Of a DNA stretch of 64,000 nucleotides, positions 26,896-35,568 are shown piece by piece; the stretch's first letter is position 1; the number at the start of each line of letters is the position of its first letter. The DNA comes from Pseudochelatococcus lubricantis. Lineage in GTDB: Bacteria > Pseudomonadota > Alphaproteobacteria > Rhizobiales > Beijerinckiaceae. A program made the position numbers and the translations under genes. The DNA lies in assembly GCF_011762225.1 (NCBI RefSeq), contig NZ_JAASQI010000007.1:186001-250000 (forward strand). Direction: 5' to 3'. A model generated the notes under the pieces. The model saw nothing but the letters and a program-made list of their open reading frames with translations, ran no database searches and was not told the DNA's origin.

Positions 26896-27904
26896 CTTCG
26901 CCACCTTTCCTCGCGGCCTTCTCCATCTCCTCCAGCTGAGCGATGTCAGCCTCATCCGCCGCCAGCACCTCCGTGGCGCGGCGCTTGGCGTCGAACACGT
27001 CGAACCGCTCGGCGGCCAGCTTCTGGGCCACATCCATCCGCAGCCGTCCGGCATGGGTCAGCACGTCGCGTTCGTTGAAGGAGAGGAAAGCGTCGAGCTT
27101 GTCGGCCCATTCGGCCATGGCGACCGGGCGACGGCGCTTCGCCTGGTCCTCGGCATAGTCGAGATACATCACGACGATCCGGTTGAGCTCCTCGACCTCC
27201 TCGGCCTTGAGGTAGTTCTTGGCGGTGCCGACATCGCCCTTGCGCACGACCGAGCCTTTCCAGCTGGTCAGGCCCATGTTGGGGGCGCGTGGATCGCTGC
27301 GGTTCTCGATCAGCTCGGCGGCCGTCTTGCCCGTGACCGCCCAGAGCATCTTGTTCTGAACCTTCTTGAAGAAGGCTTGGGCCTGTTCGGACGTCTTGTC
27401 GTAGTCGATGGCTGTCGTGTAGAGGTCGCGCACTTTCTGGTAGAAGCGCTTCTCCGAGGCGCGGATGTCCCGGATGCGGGCGAGCCACTCGTCGAAATAG
27501 TCCCATTGCTCGGCCTGCTTCAACCGGGCATCATCCATGGCGAAGCCCTTGACCAGGTATTCGCGCAGGACGGTGGTGGCCCAGCGGCGGAACTGGGTGC
27601 CGCGCGCCGAGCGGACCCGGTAGCCGACCGACAGAATGACATCGAGGTTGTAGCTATCGACCTCGCGTTCGACCTGCCTGGAGCCTTCGGTTTGAACTAT
27701 CCGGAATTTCCGGATAGTTGCCCCAGGATCGCATTCGCCCTCTGAAAAGACGTTCTTGATGTGCTCGTTGACGGTGCGCACGTCCTTGTCGAACAGTTCC
27801 GCGATCTCCCGCTGGCTCAGCCAAACGGTCCCGTCCACGGCCCGCAGGCCGATGGTCGCGGCGCCATCTTCGGTGCTGTAAAGGATCAGTTCGCCTTCAG
27901 ACAT
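26888..27904 (-). CDS. rhuM: RhuM-family protein
   Basis: A 338-aa protein with a BRO/Phage-antirepressor-like winged start, VWLSQREIAELFDKDVRTVNEHIKN, then YNLDVILSVGYRVRSARGTQFRRWAT, the RhuM signature, and a helical C-terminal half. RhuM was first named from a Salmonella pathogenicity island and is commonly found between type I R-M genes; its activity is not known. It probably binds DNA. It overlaps hsdM by eight bases and hsdS by eight bases. Confidence 0.9.
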   Translation of the reverse strand: MSEGELILYSTEDGAATIGLRAVDGTVWLSQREIAELFDKDVRTVNEHIKNVFSEGECDPGATIRKFRIVQTEGSRQVEREVDSYNLDVILSVGYRVRSARGTQFRRWATTVLREYLVKGFAMDDARLKQAEQWDYFDEWLARIRDIRASEKRFYQKVRDLYTTAIDYDKTSEQAQAFFKKVQNKMLWAVTGKTAAELIENRSDPRAPNMGLTSWKGSVVRKGDVGTAKNYLKAEEVEELNRIVVMYLDYAEDQAKRRRPVAMAEWADKLDAFLSFNERDVLTHAGRLRMDVAQKLAAERFDVFDAKRRATEVLAADEADIAQLEEMEKAARKGGEDA

Positions 27905-29414
27905 CGACGCCCAGCTCCTTCAGGTAGCCGGCCATCTTGCCCCGCACCTCGGCCAACTCGGCCTCAATGGTGTTGATCTGCTTCTGCAGGGCGGCCACGT
28001 CGATCTCCTCCTCCGCTTCGAAGGTGTCGACGTAGCGGGGGATGTTGAGGTTGAAGTCGTTCTCGCCGATCTCCTCCGGGCTGGCGCGGTGAGAGTATTT
28101 TGGTGTGTCCGCCCGCGAGGCGTAGGTTTCCAGCACTCTGAGGATGTGCGCGTCTTCCATCACGTTCTGGGTCTTGCCGGATGTGAATTCCCTGCTCGCA
28201 TCGATGAACAGAACATCGCGCCGGCCCTCGTTGGCTCCCCCCTGTTCGCGAGAGCGGTCGAAGACCAAAATGGCCACCGGGATGCCCGTGGTCGTGAACA
28301 GGTTGGCAGGCAGACCCACCACCGCGTCGAGCAGGTTCTCCTCGATCAGAGCCTGCCGGATACGCCCCTCGGCTCCGCCCCGGAACAGCACGCCGTGCGG
28401 AACAATAACGGCCACCCGGCCGCTCTGGCGCTTAGCGATCTCGATCATGTGGGTGATGAAGCCGTAGTCGCCCTTGGACTTCGGCGGAATGCCGCGCCAG
28501 TACCTCTTGAACTGGTCGGTGTCCGCGCTCTCTGCCCCCCATTTATCGAGGCTGAACGGTGGATTGGCCACCACGACGTCGAACTTCATCAGGTGATCGC
28601 CCTCGACCAGCGCGGGGCTGTTGAGCGTGTCGCACCACTCGATGCGCGCGGCATCCTTGGCGTGGAGAAACATGTTCATCCGCGCCAGCGCCCATGTGGC
28701 CCCGTTCACTTCCTGGCCGTAGAGGGCAAAGTTCTCGGACCCAACTTCCTCGGCCGCGCGGATCAGCAGCGATCCGGACCCGCAGGCCGGGTCGCAGATC
28801 GTATCGCCGGGCTTGGGCGCTGCCAGCTTCGCCAGCAGGCGGGAAACGGCGGAGGGCGTGTAGAACTCGCCGGCCTTCTTTCCCGCATCCGAGGCAAAGC
28901 GCGAGATCAGGTAGATGTAGCACTCGCCGATGATGTCCTCGGTCACGCGGCTGGGGCGAAGGTCCAGTGCGGGCTTGGCGAAGTCCTCCAGCACGTTCTT
29001 GAGGCGCCGGTTGCGGTCCTTCACGCGACCGAGATTGGCCTCCGAGTTGAAGTCGATGTTGCGGAACACGCCTTCCAACTTGGTGCGGTTGGCATCCTCG
29101 ATCCGCTCCAGCGCGATGTTGATCCGCTCGCCGATGTTGGGTTCGTTCCGCGCTTCGTAGAGGTCGTAGAAGCTGGCGCCTTCGGGCAGGACGAAACGCT
29201 CACGTTCCAGCCTGCGCCGGATCCGGATCTCATCTCCACCGAAATGCTTGCGATAAGTTTCGAGGTGATCCTTCCAGTGATCAGAGATATACTTCAAAAA
29301 CAACATCACGAGGATGTAGTCCTTGTACTGACCAGCATCGACGACACCTCGGAACGTGTCGCAAGCGGCCCAGGCCGTCTGGTTGACCTGCTGCTGTGTG
29401 AGTTGGTCGGTCAT
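27897..29414 (-). CDS. hsdM: Type I R-M modification methylase subunit (HsdM)
   Basis: A 505-aa N6-adenine methylase. The N-terminal HsdM_N helical domain (1-about 150) precedes the methylase core: SAM-binding DPACGSG (208-214) and catalytic NPPF (284-287). The C-terminal coiled coil (KQINTIEAELAEVRGKMAGY) contacts the S subunit. Full length. Its ATG overlaps the stop of the single-TRD S gene by four bases. Confidence 0.95.
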   Translation of the reverse strand: MTDQLTQQQVNQTAWAACDTFRGVVDAGQYKDYILVMLFLKYISDHWKDHLETYRKHFGGDEIRIRRRLERERFVLPEGASFYDLYEARNEPNIGERINIALERIEDANRTKLEGVFRNIDFNSEANLGRVKDRNRRLKNVLEDFAKPALDLRPSRVTEDIIGECYIYLISRFASDAGKKAGEFYTPSAVSRLLAKLAAPKPGDTICDPACGSGSLLIRAAEEVGSENFALYGQEVNGATWALARMNMFLHAKDAARIEWCDTLNSPALVEGDHLMKFDVVVANPPFSLDKWGAESADTDQFKRYWRGIPPKSKGDYGFITHMIEIAKRQSGRVAVIVPHGVLFRGGAEGRIRQALIEENLLDAVVGLPANLFTTTGIPVAILVFDRSREQGGANEGRRDVLFIDASREFTSGKTQNVMEDAHILRVLETYASRADTPKYSHRASPEEIGENDFNLNIPRYVDTFEAEEEIDVAALQKQINTIEAELAEVRGKMAGYLKELGVDV

Positions 29415-30016
29415 TTGGACGTCCTTTCCATCCCAGTACCGGGGCTATTCCTGTTTGCTTGCTCGACGAGGATCAGGCTGATCATCTGTCTTCGCGTCTC
29501 GGCGGCGAGCTGCGAAAGCAAGCGCTCTCGCTCGGCCAGGGCGTCGACCGCTACGATCTTTTCTTGAGTTTCGATGTCCGGCACATCGAGTTCGAGGCTG
29601 TCGAGACTGGATCGGGGTATCATCCGGATGTTCGTGCCCCGGGCCGCGGCGTCGAAGTGGCGCTGAGCTGGCGGCTGATTGATCGCCCACGCCAGATACG
29701 CTGGCGTCACGACTTCAAGATTCGGACGCAGAACCATCAGAGGGAGCACCGCAAGCGCAGGTTCCTGCAGGCGCTCGTCCAGGGCGGAAGCCGTGTTGCG
29801 ATCACCCCGTGACCGAAACACAACGTCACCGGCGCGCACGAAGTAGCGGTCCGCCAGGTCTTCCAGTTGGACGCGAGCGAGACGCTCAGGGTGGATATGG
29901 CCTTCCGAGGATATGTCCCGCAACTGGATTGCGAGCACGCCCCCAGCGGCCATCGGCTCGAGTCTGCCGCGAGCGGTGTAGCCGGTGTGGATGATGCAGA
30001 CGTCGGCGAGACGCAT
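29411..30016 (-). CDS. Single-TRD HsdS-like protein (half S subunit)
   Basis: A 201-aa protein with one target-recognition domain (RLADVCIIHTGYTARGRL...GDVVFRSRGDRN...AYLAWAINQPPAQRHF) and one conserved helical segment (ETQEKIVAVDALAERERLLSQL). It corresponds to half a specificity subunit. It is the first gene of the operon, before hsdM, so the operon encodes both a half and a full S protein. It could dimerise to read a palindromic target, or compete with HsdS. The start at 30016 has AGAGGA six bases upstream. Confidence 0.8.
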   Translation of the reverse strand: MRLADVCIIHTGYTARGRLEPMAAGGVLAIQLRDISSEGHIHPERLARVQLEDLADRYFVRAGDVVFRSRGDRNTASALDERLQEPALAVLPLMVLRPNLEVVTPAYLAWAINQPPAQRHFDAAARGTNIRMIPRSSLDSLELDVPDIETQEKIVAVDALAERERLLSQLAAETRRQMISLILVEQANRNSPGTGMERTSK

Positions 30017-30026
30017 CGAGAATCCT

Positions 30027-30044
30027 CTGTAACCTTCGCTACAG
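30027..30044. promoter_or_regulatory. Operator-like dyad at the R-M operon start
   Basis: CTGTA-N8-TACAG, with additional symmetric C/G pair inside, lying directly downstream of the -10 element and upstream of the first ATG. A bound repressor here would block transcription start. No controller gene is evident in the operon; RhuM or an outside regulator is possible. Confidence 0.6.
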
Positions 30045-30073
30045 AAGATAGGATCTCGCCACACCGCTGTCAA
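30045..30073 (-). promoter_or_regulatory. Sigma-70-type promoter of the R-M/Shedu operon
   Basis: On the minus strand: TTGACA (30073-30068), a 17-base spacer, and TATCTT (30050-30045). The -35 is a perfect match and the spacing is ideal. The first start codon lies 29 bases beyond the -10. Confidence 0.75.
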
Positions 30074-30115
30074 TCGTGATCGCGCTGTAGGGCAACCTAC
30101 TGCAAAAATGATCAG

Positions 30116-30553
30116 TTAGGCGCCCGGCGAGATCGGCCGCGGCCCTTGGGGATGCAAGAATGCGAGCCTCTGATCTCCCCACTCCACCGGAAAGGGCACG
30201 AGCAGGTCGTCCAACTGCAGCCCCGCCGGTTGCCGCCCGTCGAGAATGGCTTCGACGATATCCGGGGCGAGCAGCGTGAGGCGCAGAACACGGGCGATGT
30301 AGGACGGGTTGATCTTCTCGGCCTCGGCAAGATCCTGGACAGTCTGGAAGCGCCCGGAGTCGAGCTGCTTCTTCCATCGATGGGCACGGGCCAGCGCCTT
30401 GACCATGGTGTTGTCGATGCGGGCGCGCGGCAGTGCCCACGCATCAGCCCCGTTCGGCGCGATGACGAGCTTGCGCCCACCACGCTTCCGGAAGGTCATC
30501 GGCACGGTAACGGTGAGCGCGCCTGCTTCGTGGAAGAAAGCGCCCTTCGCCAT
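30116..30553 (-). CDS. ParB/KorB-like helix-turn-helix protein linked to the recombinase
   Basis: A 145-aa protein. Residues 67-110 (RFQTVQDLAEAEKINPSYIARVLRLTLLAPDIVEAILDGRQP) match the helix-turn-helix of ParB/KorB-like DNA-binding proteins. The N-terminal part has a strand-rich start with RKRGGRKLVI. Its start overlaps the recombinase stop by one base. This pair (serine recombinase followed by such a gene) recurs in alphaproteobacterial elements; it may help control integration or excision. Confidence 0.75.
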   Translation of the reverse strand: MAKGAFFHEAGALTVTVPMTFRKRGGRKLVIAPNGADAWALPRARIDNTMVKALARAHRWKKQLDSGRFQTVQDLAEAEKINPSYIARVLRLTLLAPDIVEAILDGRQPAGLQLDDLLVPFPVEWGDQRLAFLHPQGPRPISPGA

Positions 30554-31893
30554 CAGGCCGCGTCCTTTCGGTCAGTGAAGGTCTGCAGTTCGCCGAGCAA
30601 CTTGGTCAGCCCGCCGGAACGGAGGCGGATCGCGATGCCATCGACCTTGACGTCGACCCTTTCGACCAGAAGCTGGACGATGCGCGCCTGCTCGGCGGGG
30701 AACAGCTCGTCCCACATCGGATCGAGCCGCTCGAAGGCATCGCGAACCTCCGCCTCTGTGATGCGATCGTCGTGCCGGATCGCGGTCATCCATGTCCGCA
30801 CGATCAGCTCCGGCGCGCGCAGGAAGCCGCGAAGCTGCTCGATCACCGCCGTCTCGATCTCGGCGGCGGGGATCCGACCCACGGGACAGGTTCCGGGACC
30901 GCGTTTGAGGACTGACTGCGTTACATAGTAGCGGTAGAGCCGGTCGCCCTTTCGGGTGTGGCTCGGCGACATGGCGTCACCATTCGGCGAGAAGATCAGG
31001 CCACGCAGCAAGGACGGTCCCGACAATCGGGTCTGGTTGGCGCGCATGCGCGGGCTTTCGCCCATGATGGCGTGAGCGCGCTGCCAGAGATCGGCGCTGA
31101 TGATGGCCTCGTGCTCGCCGGGATAGGCTTCGCCCTTGTGCACGGCCTCGCCGATATAGACCCGGTTGTTGAGCAGCTTGTAGAGCGCGCCCTTGTCGAG
31201 CATGTAGCCGCGCCTGCTGCGGATGTTGGCCGCTTGCAGTTCCCGCATCAGCAGCTTGATCGATCCGAGCTTCACGAACCGCTCGAAGATCAGCCGGACG
31301 GATGCCGCTTCTTCCTCGTTGACGAGCAGCTTGCGGTTTTCGACGCGGTAGCCGAGCGGCACGTAGCCGCCCATCCACATACCCTTCCGGCGCGAGGCGG
31401 CGACCTTGTCGCGGATGCGCTCGCCGATGACCTCGCGCTCGAACTGGGCGAAGGACAGGAGGATGTTGAGCGTCAGGCGCCCCATCGACGTCGTCGTGTT
31501 GAACGACTGCGTGACGCTGACGAAGGTGACGCCGCGCCGCTCGAACACCTCGACCAGCTTGGCGAAGTCCATCAGCGAGCGGGACAGCCGGTCGATCTTG
31601 TAGACGACGACCACATCGACCTTGCCGAACTCGATATCGGCGATGAGCCGCTTCAGCGCTGGACGCTCCAGCGTGCCGCCCGAGATCCCGCCGTCGTCAT
31701 AGCGGTCGGCGACGGCAACCCAGCCCTCCGGCTTCTGGCTCAGGATATAGGCGGCGCAAGCCTCGCGCTGGGCGTCGAGGCTGTTGAACTCCATGTCGAG
31801 CCCTTCCTCGGACGATTTGCGCGTGTAGATCGCGCACCGCACCTTCGGCGTGATTTTCGTCGTCGGATGATGGCTGGTCGCTGCACGCCTCAT
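30553..31893 (-). CDS. Large serine recombinase (second, likely of the prophage or adjacent element)
   Basis: A 446-aa recombinase. The resolvase domain begins CAIYTRKSSEEGLDMEFNSL with the catalytic Ser at 27 or 28, followed by DRYDDGGISGGTLERP, YKIDRLSRSLMDFAKLVEVF and the SFAQFEREVIGERIRDK linker helix. The recombinase domain includes LIFERFVKLGSIKLLMREL. The zinc-ribbon position has few cysteines, as often in this subfamily (LIFSPNGDAMSP). The start at 31893 overlaps the DUF2924 stop by four bases. It faces away from the phage genes that start at 32687. Confidence 0.92.
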   Translation of the reverse strand: MRRAATSHHPTTKITPKVRCAIYTRKSSEEGLDMEFNSLDAQREACAAYILSQKPEGWVAVADRYDDGGISGGTLERPALKRLIADIEFGKVDVVVVYKIDRLSRSLMDFAKLVEVFERRGVTFVSVTQSFNTTTSMGRLTLNILLSFAQFEREVIGERIRDKVAASRRKGMWMGGYVPLGYRVENRKLLVNEEEAASVRLIFERFVKLGSIKLLMRELQAANIRSRRGYMLDKGALYKLLNNRVYIGEAVHKGEAYPGEHEAIISADLWQRAHAIMGESPRMRANQTRLSGPSLLRGLIFSPNGDAMSPSHTRKGDRLYRYYVTQSVLKRGPGTCPVGRIPAAEIETAVIEQLRGFLRAPELIVRTWMTAIRHDDRITEAEVRDAFERLDPMWDELFPAEQARIVQLLVERVDVKVDGIAIRLRSGGLTKLLGELQTFTDRKDAA

Positions 31894-32336
31894 GTGCCGC
31901 TCCCCGCGCTTTTCAGGCCGAAGAATACCCAGCCGTTCCATTTGACGCCGGTAATGGCCTTCGCGATGGCAGAGAGCGATTTGTACGGTCGGCCCCGGTA
32001 CTCGTAGCCTTCGACGGTGACCGTCACGATGTGCTCGATGCCCTGAAACTCACGCAGCAAGCGCGTGCCAGCAACCGGCTTGCGGTCGGTGCGAATCCGC
32101 CGCGTCTTGGGGTTGGTGTCCTCGACGCCGCGCGCGAGTGCATCGAGCCGTTTCGCCGTCTCGGGCTTGAGCCCGCCATAGGCCAGTTCCTGGATGCGAT
32201 AGGCCAGACGGCTTTCGAGGAAGCGCCGGTTGTAGGGCGGTGCTTCGGTGCCATGCAGATCGCGCCACATCGTTTTCAGGGCGGGCGTGGGCATGGTCTT
32301 AATGGCGGCGACGCGCGCCAGCACGGGATCATTCAT
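31890..32336 (-). CDS. DUF2924 protein
   Basis: A 148-aa DUF2924 protein: LARVAAIKTMPTPALKTMWRDL, RRFLESRLAYRIQELAYGGL, and GTRLLREFQGIEHIVTVT, then YRGRPYKSLSAIAKAITGVKWNGWVFF. The last part resembles a small nucleic-acid-binding fold. It nearly always precedes serine recombinase genes of this type and probably assists them. The start at 32336 overlaps the small upstream gene by four bases. Confidence 0.9.
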   Translation of the reverse strand: MNDPVLARVAAIKTMPTPALKTMWRDLHGTEAPPYNRRFLESRLAYRIQELAYGGLKPETAKRLDALARGVEDTNPKTRRIRTDRKPVAGTRLLREFQGIEHIVTVTVEGYEYRGRPYKSLSAIAKAITGVKWNGWVFFGLKSAGSGT

Positions 32337-32548
32337 GGGCGGTCTCCGCCGAGTTGCGTGTCCGCATGACGGCGTCGGTCGGCGGTGAAGTCCACCGAAC
32401 TGTCTCCGCACTCGCGAGATAAAGGTGTGGATCGTCCCTCCCGCCGCTGCCGAAGCCGGACGACGCCGCGTGCGAGGATCTCGGCGGCCTCGTCGAGCCG
32501 CTCGGCATCGCTCATCAGTTCGGGGCGCAGGGCGTTGGGGCCAGTCAT
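32333..32548 (-). CDS. Small protein of the recombinase module
   Basis: A 71-aa protein with the helix MSDAERLDEAAEILARGVVRLRQRR and a tail SRECGDSSVDFTADRRRHAD that are typical of the gene preceding DUF2924 in recombinase modules. The stop overlaps the DUF2924 start by four bases. Function not known. The start could also be the in-frame ATG at 32515 (MSDAERL). Confidence 0.7.
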   Translation of the reverse strand: MTGPNALRPELMSDAERLDEAAEILARGVVRLRQRREGRSTPLSRECGDSSVDFTADRRRHADTQLGGDRP

Positions 32549-32686
32549 TCGGTCACCGGGTCTCCTCCCCGGTCACCTACTCAGCATGTGGAGAAACCGT
32601 CTCAGGGGCTGCAACCTGAATCGACTCACGGCCACGCTTGCGATAGAACGTAGCAAGAACATCACCTTTGCTATCGGACCGCTGCC

Positions 32687-33913
32687 ATGGCCAAGAACGT
32701 CAAGAAATTCGTGAACCGCGATTTCGCGAAAACCGTCGACCTCGATCTGCTCAAGCGGTTGATCGATCCCTACGCCGCGACGATCCATCTCGACTGGAAT
32801 GGACTGCCTGCTGATGAAAAGGAGAGGCGCGAGGCGATCTTCGAGTTCTTCCGCGGGACCGACGAGACGTTTCCGGCCGAACTGCTCGATGCGCTCCACA
32901 AGATCATGGTCTTGTCCAACGAGAATGGCGCTCGGCTACTCCACGAGCAGGCCGATCTGGCAGGGGTGGCCATCGTGCCGCCCGATGAGGCCGACGCGAA
33001 GATCGTGACGCCTCGCCATCTCGCTCTGCGGGCGTTCCTGGACCATCGCGCGGTCTTCGACCTGACCCTCGACAAGTTCGCCTTCTGGGCGGTGAAGTCG
33101 CCGACGGAATTCAGCGGCGCGAAGGAAGGTGTCGAGTCGCGCCACACGGATGACGCCGCGAAGGAAGCCTTTCGCGCTGCCGCTTCGGGTTATTTCGCCG
33201 GACGCTACCTCGGCAAGTACTGCGACGTGCGCTGGTATCCGGAGGACGATGAAATCTGCATCCTCGTGCTGCACGGCAAGAACGCCGTGACCGCCAACGT
33301 GGAAGAGAACGGGTCCGAGCGCACGTTGACCTATCGCGAGATCGCACAAGACACGATCCGGTACCATTCCGCGACAGGCCGGGTCTGGATCAGCGCCACG
33401 GCGGCGGCGGAACGCAAGAAGTTGGCCGAGCTGTTCGCCGAGCACATGCTCGGAGACAAGAACTTCTTCAAGGGCGCGAACGCCGAACAGATCTACACGC
33501 TGGCTCCGATCCAGCGGCAAGGCACCGGCTTTCGCTTCAACCACGCCTGGGATCCCGACACCAACGCCATCCTGGTGAAGGAAATCCAGATCGACGAAGG
33601 CGAGCATGAGGTCGACGGCAAGGTCCGCTATTCGCCCTGGGCGATGACGGTCCGCGACAGCCAGAACGCGATCGTCCGGCTCGTCGAGCTGGCGCCCGAC
33701 ATCGACTTCGACGATCTGCGCATCAATTACGTCAAGCTGGAGTTCCGTTTCGAGAGCGGCGGGCGCGAGCACAAGGTGATCGTGAAGGTAAAGCCGCCGA
33801 ATATCGCAAGCTTCCGCAACCACGCCTTTGAGAAGCAGATCCTGGAGCATCTTGAGCGCAATGGCATCCGCCTCACACGTCAGCCTGTCGCGACTGCTGT
33901 TGCAGCGGAGTGA
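32687..33913 (+). CDS. Conserved protein of unknown function, first gene of the phage rightward operon
   Basis: A 408-aa soluble protein that I do not recognise. It is rich in charged residues, with a helical N-terminal half (KKFVNRDFAKTVDLDLLKRLIDPY, FEFFRGTDETFPAELLDALHKI) and a strand-rich second half (GKYCDVRWYPEDDEICILVLHG, RYSPWAMTVRDSQNAIVRLVELAPDIDFDDL). No nuclease, helicase or DNA-binding motif stands out. The winged-helix gene overlaps its 3' end, so the two are probably co-made; this pair may form a two-part regulator. Confidence 0.7.
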   Translation: MAKNVKKFVNRDFAKTVDLDLLKRLIDPYAATIHLDWNGLPADEKERREAIFEFFRGTDETFPAELLDALHKIMVLSNENGARLLHEQADLAGVAIVPPDEADAKIVTPRHLALRAFLDHRAVFDLTLDKFAFWAVKSPTEFSGAKEGVESRHTDDAAKEAFRAAASGYFAGRYLGKYCDVRWYPEDDEICILVLHGKNAVTANVEENGSERTLTYREIAQDTIRYHSATGRVWISATAAAERKKLAELFAEHMLGDKNFFKGANAEQIYTLAPIQRQGTGFRFNHAWDPDTNAILVKEIQIDEGEHEVDGKVRYSPWAMTVRDSQNAIVRLVELAPDIDFDDLRINYVKLEFRFESGGREHKVIVKVKPPNIASFRNHAFEKQILEHLERNGIRLTRQPVATAVAAE

Positions 33914-34853
33914 TCAGCATCCGATCAGGATCATCGATGGGGCCGATCTTCGCGACCAGCCGCCGGAGATCGTGCGCCAGTTTCTGACGCTCGGATTGCT
34001 GGTCGAGCGCGAAGCTCCATCGGATGTCGACGGCTTCGCGATCCAGCACAGCGGCGGTCGAGCTATTGCCGTCAACCTAGACGGCGACGGGATCACGACG
34101 GAGGTCGATCCGACGTCGATTCGTCAGTTCGACATCGACATGATGGCAGTCTGCCGCCAGTTGCGGCGGGCTTCCACCGTGCTGGCGGGAAGACCTGTCG
34201 AGCCGGTGGGCGTCAGCGCATTCTGGCTCGGCGCGATCGGAACCGGCAGTCGCAGGCTTGAATACTTCCTGGCACGACGTCTGCGCGCAAAGACTGCGGT
34301 CGACATCGCGTTCGCCTTGAAGGCCCATGCCGGGGGCCTGCCCATTGTCGTCCTGACGCCAACCGAACGCGATCTGCCCATGGCGGTGCGACGGCAACTG
34401 GATGGCGCGGACATCACGCTCGCCGCAATCGACGAACTTCTCGACGCCAACGCGTCTGAACCGCTCGCGATCAAGATCCCGACGCCGGTCAGCAAGACAC
34501 CTCGATCAGCGCAAACACGTCTTGCCGTCGATGTTGAGGGCGGCAGCGCGCGCTGCGATGGGACGCTGCTGTCGCTGCCGCGCCGAGAGTTCCAAGTGCT
34601 TGTCCGACTGGTCAACGAGCGCACGAACGAGGACGGCTGGGTCAGCCGCGATGTCCTCGCGGATGCCTTGAAAGCCGCGACCGGCAGCAACGACCGGAAC
34701 GACGAGCAGATCGACAAGGTCGTCAGCAACCTCCGGAAGGTGCTGCGGGCTGCCGGTATGACTGACGGTCCGAAGGGGACCTATCCGATCCAATCTGGTC
34801 GCGGTCAGGGCTGCCGTCTGCTGATCCCCGCAAACGAGATCCACGTCTTCTGA
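33861..34853 (+). CDS. Winged-helix (OmpR/PhoB-type C-terminal) protein
   Basis: A 330-aa protein. Residues about 215-320 form an OmpR/PhoB-type winged helix: DGTLLSLPRREFQVLVRLVNE, GWVSRDVLADAL, and DEQIDKVVSNLRKVLRAAG, the recognition helix. The N-terminal 200 residues are not a standard receiver domain: no phosphoacceptor pattern is evident. The 33861 start overlaps the previous gene by 53 bases; an in-frame start at 33828 is less likely. Probably a phage transcription regulator working with the upstream protein. Confidence 0.7.
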   Translation: MASASHVSLSRLLLQRSDQHPIRIIDGADLRDQPPEIVRQFLTLGLLVEREAPSDVDGFAIQHSGGRAIAVNLDGDGITTEVDPTSIRQFDIDMMAVCRQLRRASTVLAGRPVEPVGVSAFWLGAIGTGSRRLEYFLARRLRAKTAVDIAFALKAHAGGLPIVVLTPTERDLPMAVRRQLDGADITLAAIDELLDANASEPLAIKIPTPVSKTPRSAQTRLAVDVEGGSARCDGTLLSLPRREFQVLVRLVNERTNEDGWVSRDVLADALKAATGSNDRNDEQIDKVVSNLRKVLRAAGMTDGPKGTYPIQSGRGQGCRLLIPANEIHVF

Positions 34854-34940
34854 GCGCCGGCAGGTTCGCGGCAGCTTCACGAGAGCTCCGCGACAGGGTT
34901 CGAACCGCTCGAATGGGCACCGTCTCGCCATCGAAACCCG

Positions 34941-35534
34941 ATGACGAGGCTCTGCCCCATGTCCTTCACTCCCTCGCCGGAACAGCTCCATACGCTGTTG
35001 CACGAAGCCGATGCCGCTGCCCGCAGCCTGGTGCGGCGGATGCGACTGCCCCGCCATGATCTCGAAGACATTCGCCAGGATCTGATCACGGACGCCTTCG
35101 CGCGGCTGGCGGCTTTCGATCCGGCGCGTGGGTCGATCGGTGCGTTCGTCGCGACCGTTATGGCGAACCGCGCCACGCGGATCATGCGGCGTGTGATCGC
35201 CGAGCGTCGCATGTTCGGCTTCGAGCCGATGTCCATCGATGCGCCGTTGATGGACGGCGACGCCGAGACGTTCGCCGACACGACGCCTGAGGACGCAGGT
35301 CTCGGCACGCTCTGGGGACAGAGCAGCCGCGGTGTCCATGCCGCGATCACGCGCCTCGATGTCGAGCGCTGTCTCGGAGCGATCGATCGGCGCGACGGCG
35401 CGCTTTGCGCGGCCCTGACGGGGAAGAGCGTCGATGCGCTCGCCGCCGAGGGTCGCGGCTCGCGCGCCGGCCTCTACCGCCGGATCCAGACGCTGCGCGG
35501 GACGCTTCTCGCCCGCGGCCTTGCGGCCGCCTGA
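34941..35534 (+). CDS. Sigma-70 region 2-like RNA polymerase sigma factor
   Basis: A 197-aa protein (191 if started at 34959, MSFTPSPEQ). Residues 30-85 resemble sigma region 2: DLEDIRQDLITDAFARLAAFD and GSIGAFVATVMANRATRIMRRV. A region-4-like helix-turn-helix may lie at 145-185 (LDVERCLGAIDRRDGALCAAL...SRAGLYRRIQTLRGTL). A phage-encoded sigma-like factor would redirect host RNA polymerase to phage promoters; this is inferred from the fold pattern only. Confidence 0.7.
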   Translation: MTRLCPMSFTPSPEQLHTLLHEADAAARSLVRRMRLPRHDLEDIRQDLITDAFARLAAFDPARGSIGAFVATVMANRATRIMRRVIAERRMFGFEPMSIDAPLMDGDAETFADTTPEDAGLGTLWGQSSRGVHAAITRLDVERCLGAIDRRDGALCAALTGKSVDALAAEGRGSRAGLYRRIQTLRGTLLARGLAAA

Positions 35535-35568
35535 GACGGTTTCCGGACCTGGTGAGTAGGAGCCGCTC

